From the IMG/VR virus record IMGVR_UViG_3300025322_000050, positions 1-46,805 of that record: DNA of 46,805 nt; one strand, written 5' to 3'. The notes under the pieces were generated by a model that saw nothing but the letters and a program-made list of their open reading frames with translations, was not told where the DNA came from and did no database searches. Each line of letters begins with the position of its first letter. Position 1 is the first letter of the stretch. The translations under genes and the position numbers were made by a program. The DNA is from a virus. This document shows, in pieces, positions 32,666-40,628 of this stretch.

Positions 32666-32941
32666 GTGGCAGTTGATCCAAACGTCAAGCTCTACACTCC
32701 AGCTCAGGTTGCTGAGATATTACACCTATCGCAAGGATATATATACGACCTTGTCAGGAGCAAGCGGATAACGGCATATGTACACTGGAGAGGCAAAATG
32801 AAACGCCTCTATATAACTGCACCAGATTTACATGAGTTCATGTTTAAGGACTGGTTAATAGGGTATGAAGAAGATAAAAAAAGAAGAGCAATTCCCAACA
32901 CCAATAAAACAAATGGAATCTCAGAACAATTACCCTCTTGA
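32666..32941 (+). CDS. Excisionase/MerR-like helix-turn-helix protein
   Basis: 91 residues, GTG start. Residues 10-55 are a winged helix-turn-helix of the HTH_17 type: YTPAQVAEILHLSQGYIYDLV, then a wing with WRGKMKRLYI. In phage packaging regions this may be part of a small terminase or a regulator. Its final 77 nt overlap the next gene. Confidence 0.7.
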   Translation: MAVDPNVKLYTPAQVAEILHLSQGYIYDLVRSKRITAYVHWRGKMKRLYITAPDLHEFMFKDWLIGYEEDKKRRAIPNTNKTNGISEQLPS

Positions 32942-33257
32942 TGCATTTAAAGCTCAGTTTATGGAACGTTGGAAAGATCATCCCATTGAAGATATCATTC
33001 AATCTCAAGTCCTACCATCGATCGCTAAGGTGGCTCAGATAAGAGATAATGGATCTCGGGACGACTATCAATTAGCAGCGGCTCGCATATTCCTCGACAA
33101 GGCACTCCCAGACAAGATCGAGATCCGGAAGCAGGTCAACATTACTCATGCCAACCTCAAGGATCTGATCCGGGCCAGGGAGATCATGGGCTCAAAAGAT
33201 TGTGGAAAAGATGTTGATAACTCTATTGTAGATACCGAAAATGGTGTAAGTGATTGA
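32865..33257 (+). CDS. Putative small terminase subunit
   Basis: 130 residues; the start is uncertain (ATG at 32865 overlaps the previous gene, ATG at 32913 is an alternative and neither has a strong site). The chain is helical with QLAAARIFLDKALPDKIEIRKQ, a pattern often annotated as small terminase in related phages. It lies two kb before the large terminase with a non-coding stretch between. The assignment is contextual. Confidence 0.45.
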   Translation: MKKIKKEEQFPTPIKQMESQNNYPLDAFKAQFMERWKDHPIEDIIQSQVLPSIAKVAQIRDNGSRDDYQLAAARIFLDKALPDKIEIRKQVNITHANLKDLIRAREIMGSKDCGKDVDNSIVDTENGVSD

Positions 33258-33564
33258 AATCATTGGAAACACAACTTAACATAATGTATATTATCAGACG
33301 TAAATCGTTCCACAATGCGAAACGATCTTGCAACCATATGATATCATTAGGGTTGTGGTATGATGCCTAATAACTATACGGGCATGTGTTGGTAGGATGT
33401 TGATATCTCCAGGTGTGACACAATGTCATGTTGAAGAATTGTGGATGACTGTGGAAACTCTGTGGAAGAAATGTGGAATTCTTTAGAGTCAAATCCTATT
33501 GCCGTCACGGTTGGTGGAGTCTATGATGACGTTGACTCCTAACGCCAGAGCGAAACGAGGTAAA
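33258..33564 (+). other. Non-coding stretch with hairpins and phased TGTGGA elements
   Basis: No supported gene. It contains hairpins at 33304-33326 (6-bp stem), 33416-33428 (5-bp stem, 3-base loop) and 33516-33539 (6-bp stem), and a cluster of TGTGGA elements. Origin, packaging or RNA roles are possible. Confidence 0.6.
33440..33477 (+). repeat. Four helically phased TGTGGA elements (DnaA-box-like)
   Basis: TGTGGA begins at 33440, 33450, 33461 and 33472, spacing 10, 11 and 11 bp, so all lie on one face of the helix. The first reads TGTGGATGA, one base from the DnaA box TGTGGATAA. Further copies are at 33201 (TGTGGAAAA) and on the other strand at 33308-33314. Confidence 0.7.
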
Positions 33565-33708
33565 ATGAATAAAATAATAGAAGATTTATATAATTTATTG
33601 ATGCATAATGATTATTGTGCGAGATACACATTATATCCAGAGAAGAAAGGTTGGAGTTATGATCAATTTAGAAAGTGGTATATGTTGAGGTTTAAGGTTG
33701 AACCATAA
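33565..33708 (+). CDS. Small protein within the non-coding region
   Basis: 47 residues from the ATG at 33565 with CGAGGTAAA upstream. AT-rich, helical, ending FRKWYMLRFKVEP. It is an island between the phased repeats and the structured RNA. Unknown function; the better GC-rich flanks differ in composition. Confidence 0.55.
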   Translation: MNKIIEDLYNLLMHNDYCARYTLYPEKKGWSYDQFRKWYMLRFKVEP

Positions 33709-33762
33709 TCAGGCATCGAAGTATTTGAAACGTTCAGAGATTAGAATACGCAATTATCTTAG

Positions 33763-33768
33763 TATAAT
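33763..33768 (+). promoter_or_regulatory. Candidate promoter (-10 box) of the large RNA
   Basis: A perfect TATAAT. The best -35 is TTAGAA, 16 bp upstream, which matches only three of six bases. A start would fall near 33775, ten bases before the outer stem of the structured RNA. Confidence 0.4.
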
Positions 33769-33774
33769 TAGGTA

Positions 33775-34232
33775 CTTGAGTAGAGAGTTGATTAAGTTAG
33801 GTAAAAATAAATGAACGTATTAGATAAAATTTCACTTTATGGTATGGCTCCGGTGTATAGCCAAAGGGGTAAAGATAAGAAGGCTCTGGAAAAAAGCCTG
33901 AATATGCGATTACATCCGAAAAGGCGTGCTCGGCGCCGGGACTCCAGCGCATCCACGAAGCCGTGGCAAGGTCAGAAGACCTCGGCAGACGTGGGACAAC
34001 ATGGCCAAGTGGTGATTCTGCGGAAGAAAGATTCGCAGAGTGAACCATTCTTTGAGAAAACAGCACCTTAACCGCCACTTAATCAATTCCCGGAGTGGGC
34101 TAACGGGGTGCAAGGGGTTGCAGGCGGAGGCCGTAAAGAAGAGGACGAGCGATATCGGATGTATGGAATAGGCCCCAATAGGAATTAGGGTTTCTAACGG
34201 GGTCGTACTGCGTTCAGACGCAGGGGCTTTTT
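33775..34232 (+). ncRNA. Large structured RNA candidate, about 450 nt
   Basis: The 13-base stretch 33785-33797 pairs with 34077-34089 (12 Watson-Crick and one G-U), closing about 305 nt. Inside are hairpins 33845-33849/33859-33863, 33881-33885/33895-33899, 33904-33908/33948-33952, 33953-33957/33962-33966, 33969-33973/33978-33982 and 34017-34022/34034-34039. After the domain come 34208-34212/34219-34223 and GCCCC 34172-34176 with GGGGC 34223-34227, followed by TTTTT. The region is GC-richer than its surroundings. An 86-codon frame at 33811-34071 crosses it but is basic and low-complexity with no good ribosome site. It matches no RNA class I can name; large phage RNAs such as ROOL or GOLLD are the nearest conceptual comparison. 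Confidence 0.6.
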
Positions 34233-34250
34233 AGGAAGGAGGCGATAGAG

Positions 34251-34307
34251 ATGTCGTGCGGGGGTTATGGGACCAAGAAGAAGGGGAGGAAGAAGGGGGG
34301 TAAGTGA
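34251..34307 (+). CDS. Tiny Lys-Gly-rich peptide
   Basis: 18 residues (MSCGGYGTKKKGRKKGGK) with AAGGAGG upstream, a very strong site. Similar tiny basic peptides are found near packaging genes of other phages, from memory. It could bind DNA or RNA. Next gene starts within its last codons. Confidence 0.5.
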   Translation: MSCGGYGTKKKGRKKGGK

Positions 34308-34477
34308 TAGATGATATGGGGTTCTTTGAAGAAGAAGCGGAAAGAATTATGGCTCTTATAAGGAAGCAGGAGATTACAGAAAAAGAGATCGACGAAATTA
34401 GATGGTATGCGCACACACACCGGAAAATAAGACCTTTATTAGAGGAGTATTTTTTAAGATTCCATTCTGGAGGGTAG
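34304..34477 (+). CDS. Small helical acidic protein
   Basis: 57 residues, GTG start overlapping the previous stop (ATG at 34316 is an alternative). EEEAERIMALIRKQEITEKEIDEIRWYAH is helical. Unknown. Confidence 0.5.
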   Translation: MIDDMGFFEEEAERIMALIRKQEITEKEIDEIRWYAHTHRKIRPLLEEYFLRFHSGG

Positions 34478-34479
34478 TT

Positions 34480-34614
34480 ATGAAAAGAATATACGAATTA
34501 TATGGCGGGAAAGATATTTTCTTTGGTAATATGATTAAATTCTCTATAAGCTTTTCTATTTTGTGTTTCTTGTATGGATTGTTTATGTGGTTTGTTTTGA
34601 AAGGGGGTAAGTGA
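34480..34614 (+). CDS. Small one-helix membrane protein
   Basis: 44 residues from the ATG at 34480 with GGAGGGTAGTT. Residues 19-40 form a hydrophobic helix (IKFSISFSILCFLYGLFMWF). Unknown. Confidence 0.6.
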   Translation: MKRIYELYGGKDIFFGNMIKFSISFSILCFLYGLFMWFVLKGGK

Positions 34615-34844
34615 TGTTCCGTAGACTTTTTGGTTGTATTCCAAAGCTAAAGAGCAGGGGGGAAGGTAAAATTCAAAATGGGGTTTATGCCTATCAGGAA
34701 CTTCTTGAATTCCAGGGGCAACCGGGCAATCATTATGTAGAGGAAACAATCCGGGATGGGCATTGTACGGTGGCTCAAGGTTGGTGGACTCCTACCCAAC
34801 TTATTGAGCATAAGAAGCTTATTAATTACAAACCAGTGGAGTAA
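34614..34844 (+). CDS. Hypothetical small protein
   Basis: 76 residues starting in a TGATG overlap. YAYQELLEFQGQPGNHY and HCTVAQGWWTPTQLIEHK are the memorable stretches. No family recognised. Confidence 0.55.
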   Translation: MFRRLFGCIPKLKSRGEGKIQNGVYAYQELLEFQGQPGNHYVEETIRDGHCTVAQGWWTPTQLIEHKKLINYKPVE

Positions 34845-34849
34845 AAAGA

Positions 34850-35077
34850 ATGGCTAAACATAGACGTCACACACCGATTGTTTCTGGGGCTCAGCAGGGA
34901 GCCATGGGGGTGGCTTATGCGGCTAAGAAGGGTAAGATGCCTATGTCTAAGCTGCGGGGGCCAGCCCGGAAGATGGCTAAGAGCATGCCTAAAGCCGAAT
35001 TGAAGCGACATTTGAAGGAAAGTAAAGGGAAGGATTTGCCTTGGAAGTCATCCGGAAGGGGAACGATAATCCGATAA
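34850..35077 (+). CDS. DUF3008-like small basic protein
   Basis: 75 residues, very basic. SGAQQGAMGVAYAAKKGK at 12-29 and a helix with KMAKSMPKAELKRHLKESKGKDLP fit the pattern of DUF3008-type proteins (SKAQQ...MG). Function unknown. Overlaps the terminase gene by 37 bases. Confidence 0.65.
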   Translation: MAKHRRHTPIVSGAQQGAMGVAYAAKKGKMPMSKLRGPARKMAKSMPKAELKRHLKESKGKDLPWKSSGRGTIIR

Positions 35078-36585
35078 CGGTTGAGTCAATCGATTCCGAG
35101 ATAGAGCGGATCCTGACCGATGAGAGGATCTATCTCTATGCGGAGTCTCTGAAACAGCCCTGGTCTATCATTAATAAGGGGCAGGGGGACTGGGTAAAGA
35201 CCTATGGAGGGGGTCCCGTTAAGCCATGCGCCCATGAATACCAAAGGTTGATGACTTATCCCTGGGAAAGTCCTGATAAGCTGGCACAGATGAAGGAGGC
35301 CATTTTCTATCTCTATTTTGCAGGGAATCAGGGAGGAAAGTCGGTCTGGGGAGGAAACTGGGTGCTGATGGAATGTCTCGGTATCCATCCTTTACAGGAA
35401 TTGGGAGTCAGGCCGAAGCCCCCGGTCCATTGGTGGATTGTGTCGCAGGAATTACCGGCAGAGGCTAAGATAGATACGGGGGAAGATTCAACTATCGTCA
35501 AAACGATCCGGGAATGGTGCCCTCCGAATGAGTTCAAAATGTATCGTAAAGACAAGATCATGACGATTAGGGGGAGCGTGATTAACTGGAAATCCCATGA
35601 TCAGGATAAGAGTAAGTTCAAGGGTGAAAGATTAGACGGGATATTCTGGGACGAAGAGCCCCCGAAGCCACTCTGGGAAGAAGGCGTTCCCCGCATCATG
35701 AAGAAAAAGGGTATTTTCCTTTTAGCCATGACCGCAGATTATGGCTCCTGGAGTTGGCAATTGCTCAAGAACAAGAAGGACCAGAAATATTATATCTGCG
35801 AAATGGACTCTTTTGAGAATCCGTTCATGGATACTGAGTTTAGAGCTAAATTGATGTCCTCGATGACAGAGGAGCAGTTGTTAATGCGCCGGTTCGGTAA
35901 GCATATCCAGTTTAAGGGAAAAGTCTTCCCCTTTGATTATGACCGAAATGTCGGGCGTCCTTTTGTCCCGAATAAAGAGACAAGCCAATACGTCATCATC
36001 GATTGGCACCCGGCAAAGCCTATCATCATTTCTTTTCTCTCAATCAATGCGAATAATATCTGGTATGTATTCAGGGAGAGTGTGATCGAAAGCCATGTGG
36101 TTGAAGCGGTGGCCCGGGAATACTATTCTAAGCTCACTTTCCCTGATTATAAGCTGCCAGTCGTTAAAACGATTATTGACCCCATTGCTTCCGTGGATCA
36201 GGTGCAGGACGGGAGAGTTAAGCCGAAATCGGTTGTGGATATGCTCAGAGATTTTGGGATCTCATGTAAGACGGGGAATCCCCACTTTGAGAGCGGTCAC
36301 GCCTTTCTCACAAGAAAGTTGAATTACAGGGAGTTATGGTTTGACCCTGATTGTAAGCTTCATATTGATCAATGGGATACCTGGGGGGCGAAGAGATACC
36401 AGAAAGGCAATCTCGAAGGCAATCTCCGGGATCAACTTGAAGTGGAGGGGAACGATACCTGCGTTAACATGATTTATGCTTATAACGAAAAAGCAAGATT
36501 CATGCCACAGGAGACGGAAGATTATTCTGATCGCTGGACTCCTCCAAGGGCAAGCACGGCAAGGATTTATGGTAGGCAAAGATAA
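35041..36585 (+). CDS. terL: Terminase large subunit
   Basis: 514 residues, TTG start, since no ATG in frame is closer than residue 71 and AAGGA lies before the TTG. Walker A is AGNQGGKS at 94-101, Walker B LDGIFWDEEP at 198-207, and the RNase-H-like nuclease has VIIDWHP near 318 and IIDP further on. It binds procapsid portal, cuts concatemeric DNA and pumps it in. The nuclease and ATPase domains both look intact. Confidence 0.88.
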   Translation: MEVIRKGNDNPITVESIDSEIERILTDERIYLYAESLKQPWSIINKGQGDWVKTYGGGPVKPCAHEYQRLMTYPWESPDKLAQMKEAIFYLYFAGNQGGKSVWGGNWVLMECLGIHPLQELGVRPKPPVHWWIVSQELPAEAKIDTGEDSTIVKTIREWCPPNEFKMYRKDKIMTIRGSVINWKSHDQDKSKFKGERLDGIFWDEEPPKPLWEEGVPRIMKKKGIFLLAMTADYGSWSWQLLKNKKDQKYYICEMDSFENPFMDTEFRAKLMSSMTEEQLLMRRFGKHIQFKGKVFPFDYDRNVGRPFVPNKETSQYVIIDWHPAKPIIISFLSINANNIWYVFRESVIESHVVEAVAREYYSKLTFPDYKLPVVKTIIDPIASVDQVQDGRVKPKSVVDMLRDFGISCKTGNPHFESGHAFLTRKLNYRELWFDPDCKLHIDQWDTWGAKRYQKGNLEGNLRDQLEVEGNDTCVNMIYAYNEKARFMPQETEDYSDRWTPPRASTARIYGRQR

Positions 36586-36877
36586 GTATCCAATTATCCA
36601 GTTGTTTAAATGTAAATGGTGTGAATCTTCGATGAGTGAAATTGCTTATGAAGAAGTTCCATTTCCACTTATTGATGAAATGCGTAGGAAATATATTAGT
36701 CGTAGTGGTGTTATGTTTACAAGAATAATTGATTATAAATGTCCAATATGTAAGAAATCAAAATATCCTATTATTATATTTGTATGGTATCGTTCTATTT
36801 CAGTTTTAAAGAATGTAAAACATTGGTATCTTAACAATATTTCCTGGAGATTCCATATAAATCGTGATGATGGATAA
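36569..36877 (+). CDS. Zinc-ribbon protein
   Basis: 102 residues from the ATG at 36569 with AAGGATTT. CKWC at 15-18 and CPIC at 58-61 define the ribbon; the rest is aromatic and basic. AT-rich. Overlaps the terminase end by 17 bases. Confidence 0.6.
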   Translation: MVGKDKYPIIQLFKCKWCESSMSEIAYEEVPFPLIDEMRRKYISRSGVMFTRIIDYKCPICKKSKYPIIIFVWYRSISVLKNVKHWYLNNISWRFHINRDDG

Positions 36878-37043
36878 GGTTCTTAAATGCTATAAATGCG
36901 GAATCGAAATCGGTCTTATCACAAATGGGAATAGAATCGATTATGATAACCGTTCCAAGTTAGTCGCTAATCTCTGTTCCGTTTGTATGGATAAGGAATA
37001 CCAGAAGATACGAAGAGGCTCAAGAGATGCCAATAGAGTTTAA
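36867..37043 (+). CDS. Small zinc-ribbon protein
   Basis: 58 residues, ATG at 36867 or 36870. CYKCG at 8-12 and CSVC at 37-40. Ribosome site weak. Overlaps the next gene by 17 bases. Confidence 0.55.
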   Translation: MMDKVLKCYKCGIEIGLITNGNRIDYDNRSKLVANLCSVCMDKEYQKIRRGSRDANRV

Positions 37044-37545
37044 AATTTATTCTGCAGAAGAATGTAAAGAATTTATCAAGCGAAATGAGAATGATGAACT
37101 TGAATTCAGTCATGAACTCTGTTCGAGAAAAATTACAATGTCAAAACATCTTGAGCTTCATCTTGCAGAATTTAAGGCTGATCCCATAAGGTATAATTAT
37201 AATTTAAAGGAAATAGAAAACGTAATGGATCAGATAAGTAAAGTTATTTTTGGTGTTTCTATTAAATGTAATATTTTTTTACTTCCTGAAATGATGTCGA
37301 TTGTTAGAGCAGTTGATGTTATGAAACCTCCTGAGTATTGCTTAATTATGTTTGCGTATATAACTCCATTTTCATCCGATCATCTTCCGTGGCTTTTATC
37401 ACATGAAGTTTCACATTTTATTCATAATGAAATCTTAGGTATTACAGAAGACCCGAATAATGCTTGGGAAAATAGAGAACACGAAAAATTTGCTAATATG
37501 TTTGCTGGAATGATTCTAAAAAGGGTAGAAAATGCCAAAAAATAA
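37027..37545 (+). CDS. Zinc metallopeptidase-like protein (HExxH)
   Basis: 172 residues. LLSHEVSHFIHNE at 123-135 is a zincin active site (His126, Glu127, His130), and HEKFANMFAGM at 152-162 supplies the likely third ligand, Glu153, in the gluzincin manner seen in ImmA/IrrE proteins. It sits between the terminase and the portal. No serine-type prohead protease was found elsewhere in the genome, so a maturation role is possible. Cleavage of a host regulator is the alternative. Confidence 0.7.
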   Translation: MPIEFKIYSAEECKEFIKRNENDELEFSHELCSRKITMSKHLELHLAEFKADPIRYNYNLKEIENVMDQISKVIFGVSIKCNIFLLPEMMSIVRAVDVMKPPEYCLIMFAYITPFSSDHLPWLLSHEVSHFIHNEILGITEDPNNAWENREHEKFANMFAGMILKRVENAKK

Positions 37546-39265
37546 GCGTGACCAGTTAGCGATAGAAATGGTTAATGATCGTTTCATCTATGCGGATGAC
37601 GGGAATAAAGACTATCTGCGTAGAGCTGTTGAAAACGAAGAGCTTTACTGGAATTACATCGACGAAACCGATCATCCCTATCTTTCAAATATCTCTCTCC
37701 CGTGGCCCTACATTATTACGGAATCCTATCTCGGGAAGTGCATTCAAATCACGGCGGCTTCTATGCCCTATGTCCACGTCGTTGAAGATGATGACGACTC
37801 ACGATCAAAGGCAAGAAGGGTTGAAAGAGACGCCAATATGGTTCTCTACAAACAGAAATGGCCTATTCTTGCTTATAATGGCTATAAAGGTGGGTTCAAA
37901 CACGGCACTTTGTTTCTCTGGCTAAAACCTTGGGGAAGGTACAACGGGATAGAAATGCCTATCCTTGAAATCATGAACTTCTTTCATGTGAAGGTGAACC
38001 CCACGATTCTTAGTCTTGAAGATCCGGACGCTTATTTAGGGTACGAGACTTTTCTTCCTCTGGATTACTTCAATCAATTTAAAGACAACCCATTTTACAA
38101 AAATATTGATAAGATCGTTCCTCATCAGGGAGATATCTTTACCGAGGAAGAGCAAAGTATAAGGGCATTCAGATCGCTTCCTGGTTTGACAAGAGACAAA
38201 TATTCTAATTTAGTCAAGACCTGGCTCTATTGGGATTTTAAGAATTTCATTATTCTTACGGGCGGCGATAATGTTATCAGAGATGACAGGGAAAATTTCA
38301 TCGGACAGATTCCTGTAAAAGTAATAAAACCAATCCCTATCGAGAACGAATTCTACGGGATGTCGATCCTTGAAGAAGGAAAGGATCTTTTTGCTGAAGC
38401 CAATGAGAACAGGAATCAATTCAATGATGGTGCAAACTTGATGCTCAATCCTCAATATATCATCAATCGTGACGTCTGTGATTTAAAGAGAAGAAATATT
38501 GAAGCACGATCAGGTAATATCATCTGGACTTCAGATATCCCTAATAATGCTGTGGCTCCCCTGAAACAGGATTGGAATCTACTTGCCATGTGTCTTAAGC
38601 GCCAGGATTCAATCTATCAGGATATCATGAACTATTCCAACGCTTTTCCTCAGATGAGAGGCCAGCCGAGTCCGGGAGCTGCGGAAACAGCAACCGAATT
38701 TGTGGGGATGAGATCCGCAGGAGAATTGAGAAGCGATACCTATAATCTTCTACTCTCTATGATGGGAGTTGAAAGTATCGTAGAAGATATCGTTGAATAT
38801 AAGAGAAAATTCATGACCTTGCCTTCAAAGTTCTATTACTGGCCGGAGAGAAAAACTCAAATCACGATGCCTGAAGATTACGAAGGCGAGTTCACTTTTA
38901 AAGCTTTCTCCGCTTTCAGGGGTTTTCAGGAAATTGAGAGAAAGCAGTTGATAGAAGCTATGGCGATGGTATTTGGAGGAGCGAATGGAGCATTTCTTCC
39001 TTTTGTAACTCCAAAGACGGATGAATGGCTTGATCGACTCCTCGACTCATTTCCTCATATCCGATCACCAGAGCAGTTAAAGCTCTCTGAAGAAGAGAAA
39101 ATGATGGCTCAGGCACAGAGCATGATGCAGCAAATGATGCTTCCGTTTGCCGGAAAAGGCGGAAACGAACAGCCAGCAATGGGGGAAAAGGCCATGAGGC
39201 CGATGGAGACTGAACCCAACAGTCAAATGGGTTCCATGATCAGCAATGAGATGATGAGGCCCTAA
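37532..39265 (+). CDS. Portal protein
   Basis: 577 residues. Order (after terminase, before scaffold and capsid), length and composition fit portal proteins: LPWPYIITESYLGKCIQITAA near 60, PFYGMSILEEGKDLF-type wing helix near 270 (YGMSILEEGKDLFAEANENR), and a Met-Gln-rich C-terminus (QSMMQQMM). It makes the 12-fold DNA entry ring at one capsid vertex. Start overlaps the metallopeptidase gene by 14 bases. Confidence 0.78.
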   Translation: MPKNKRDQLAIEMVNDRFIYADDGNKDYLRRAVENEELYWNYIDETDHPYLSNISLPWPYIITESYLGKCIQITAASMPYVHVVEDDDDSRSKARRVERDANMVLYKQKWPILAYNGYKGGFKHGTLFLWLKPWGRYNGIEMPILEIMNFFHVKVNPTILSLEDPDAYLGYETFLPLDYFNQFKDNPFYKNIDKIVPHQGDIFTEEEQSIRAFRSLPGLTRDKYSNLVKTWLYWDFKNFIILTGGDNVIRDDRENFIGQIPVKVIKPIPIENEFYGMSILEEGKDLFAEANENRNQFNDGANLMLNPQYIINRDVCDLKRRNIEARSGNIIWTSDIPNNAVAPLKQDWNLLAMCLKRQDSIYQDIMNYSNAFPQMRGQPSPGAAETATEFVGMRSAGELRSDTYNLLLSMMGVESIVEDIVEYKRKFMTLPSKFYYWPERKTQITMPEDYEGEFTFKAFSAFRGFQEIERKQLIEAMAMVFGGANGAFLPFVTPKTDEWLDRLLDSFPHIRSPEQLKLSEEEKMMAQAQSMMQQMMLPFAGKGGNEQPAMGEKAMRPMETEPNSQMGSMISNEMMRP

Positions 39266-39633
39266 TGTTTGGAAGACCAAGAGGACGACCGAGAAAAGTT
39301 TTGACCCCCGAAGAGCAAAAGGTTGAGAAAGAATTTATAAGCCAACTTCATGAAGATATGCAGATGTATTCTGAGTTTGAGCAATTGAACCAGACTTCAG
39401 GAGGACAACGATTAATAAAGCTTCTCTCCGATTCCATAGACGATACGACTAAACACTGGTTTAAATTGCTTCTCCAGAGCGCAACCGAAGTAACGGGTGA
39501 ATCATTATTGAAGCAATTCTGTCTTATTAAAAGCAAGCATGATACGTTGCGTGCTTTTGAAGGTAAGATAAAGGATGCAACGAATCAAAAACTTGAGATC
39601 GAGAAAGCCTTGCTTAAACTGACGGAAGAGTAG
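39265..39633 (+). CDS. Small structural-cluster protein
   Basis: 122 residues, ATG overlapping the portal stop (TAATG). Basic start (MFGRPRGRPRK, like an AT-hook), then helical and charged. It may be a head-assembly helper or DNA-binding protein. Confidence 0.6.
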   Translation: MFGRPRGRPRKVLTPEEQKVEKEFISQLHEDMQMYSEFEQLNQTSGGQRLIKLLSDSIDDTTKHWFKLLLQSATEVTGESLLKQFCLIKSKHDTLRAFEGKIKDATNQKLEIEKALLKLTEE

Positions 39634-39666
39634 AAAAATCCAGGTCGTACGCCTGGTTCCCATTTA

Positions 39667-39709
39667 AGAAAAGCCTTCACTCGCGCGAGGGGTGAGGGCT
39701 TTTCTTTTT
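39667..39709 (+). terminator. Intrinsic terminator between portal and scaffold genes
   Basis: A 14-bp stem (39667-39680 with 39692-39705, one T-G pair) with an 11-base loop is followed by a T run. A smaller CCAGG/CCTGG hairpin precedes it at 39640-39656. It may adjust the amount of scaffold and capsid relative to terminase and portal. Confidence 0.85.
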
Positions 39710-39739
39710 GGGATAATCCAGACCATAGGAGGATATTTT

Positions 39740-40600
39740 ATGGCAATCACGGACAGCTCCACGGAAGGCAAATCTTCAGATGACCTGAAGGAAATGCTGG
39801 AGCAAACGGGTGATGAGGTGGTTTCCGAAGAGGGAGCCGAAACCGTAGAGACAGAGGAAGAAACCGGGGAAGAGGCTAAGCCTGAAGAGCCTCCCGAAGA
39901 GGAGCAACCGCAGGAAGCCAAGCCGAAGGAGAAAGCCGAAGAACTCTACAAACTGAAGGTCGAAGGGAAAGAAGAGGAATTACCGCTTCAAAAAGTGCTT
40001 GAATATGCCCAGAAAGGCCGCTATCTGGAAAGAGAGATAGCAAGGGTTAAAAAAGAGCGGGAAGAGTTGAGGAAAGGAAGGGAGACTCCGGGCGGAGTAA
40101 CCCCTTTCGGGAATATACCCCCTGAGAAGTTCGATGAATGGCTTGTCAAGGAACTCAACGATAGACCCGGAGCAACTCTTTTTAACCTCATGAATATGGC
40201 GATACAAGGAGATCGGGACACACAAAAGCGGGAGAAAACAGAAGATCGGGACTTTGAAATAGAAAAGCAGGATGAAACTGGTGATCTATGGAAGGAATTA
40301 AAGCCTTTGTATAGAGAATTTAAGGATATGGGATATAGTAGAAACGAAGCTATGGCAAAGGCTGAAGCCGACTTCTGGAAAGCGACCGCATGGAAAACAA
40401 ACCAACTTGCGTTACAAAAGGGCGAAAAGAAAGCACGTGATAAAATGAAAGCGGAAATGCCATCTGGCGGCAAGAGGACAGGCAAGCCTGCATCTGCGTC
40501 AGAAATGCCCTCCGACCAAGAACTTAAAGGCATGAAGGCGGGCGATATCCTGAAGCTTATGAAAAAGAAAGGAGCATTTAGAGAACATCAGGATTATTAA
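39740..40600 (+). CDS. Scaffolding-like protein
   Basis: 286 residues from the ATG at 39740 with AGGAGGATATTTT. The first 75 residues are Glu-rich (ETEEETGEEAKPEEPPEEE), then a helical region with many charged residues, then a Lys-rich end. Acidic, helical proteins directly before the capsid gene are typical scaffolds that shape the procapsid and then leave. Confidence 0.75.
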   Translation: MAITDSSTEGKSSDDLKEMLEQTGDEVVSEEGAETVETEEETGEEAKPEEPPEEEQPQEAKPKEKAEELYKLKVEGKEEELPLQKVLEYAQKGRYLEREIARVKKEREELRKGRETPGGVTPFGNIPPEKFDEWLVKELNDRPGATLFNLMNMAIQGDRDTQKREKTEDRDFEIEKQDETGDLWKELKPLYREFKDMGYSRNEAMAKAEADFWKATAWKTNQLALQKGEKKARDKMKAEMPSGGKRTGKPASASEMPSDQELKGMKAGDILKLMKKKGAFREHQDY

Positions 40601-40628
40601 GCTCTCCTTCTTTCAAGGAGGGATTTAA

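Noticed and set aside
33732-33745. GTTCAGAGATTAGA resembles the R segment of group I introns
   Set aside because: No matching P, Q and S segments or P7 partner could be found, and no gene is interrupted here.
33811-34071. 86-codon frame in the structured RNA region
   Set aside because: Basic, low-complexity product, weak ribosome site, and its bases are better explained by nested hairpins. It remains possible that it is translated.
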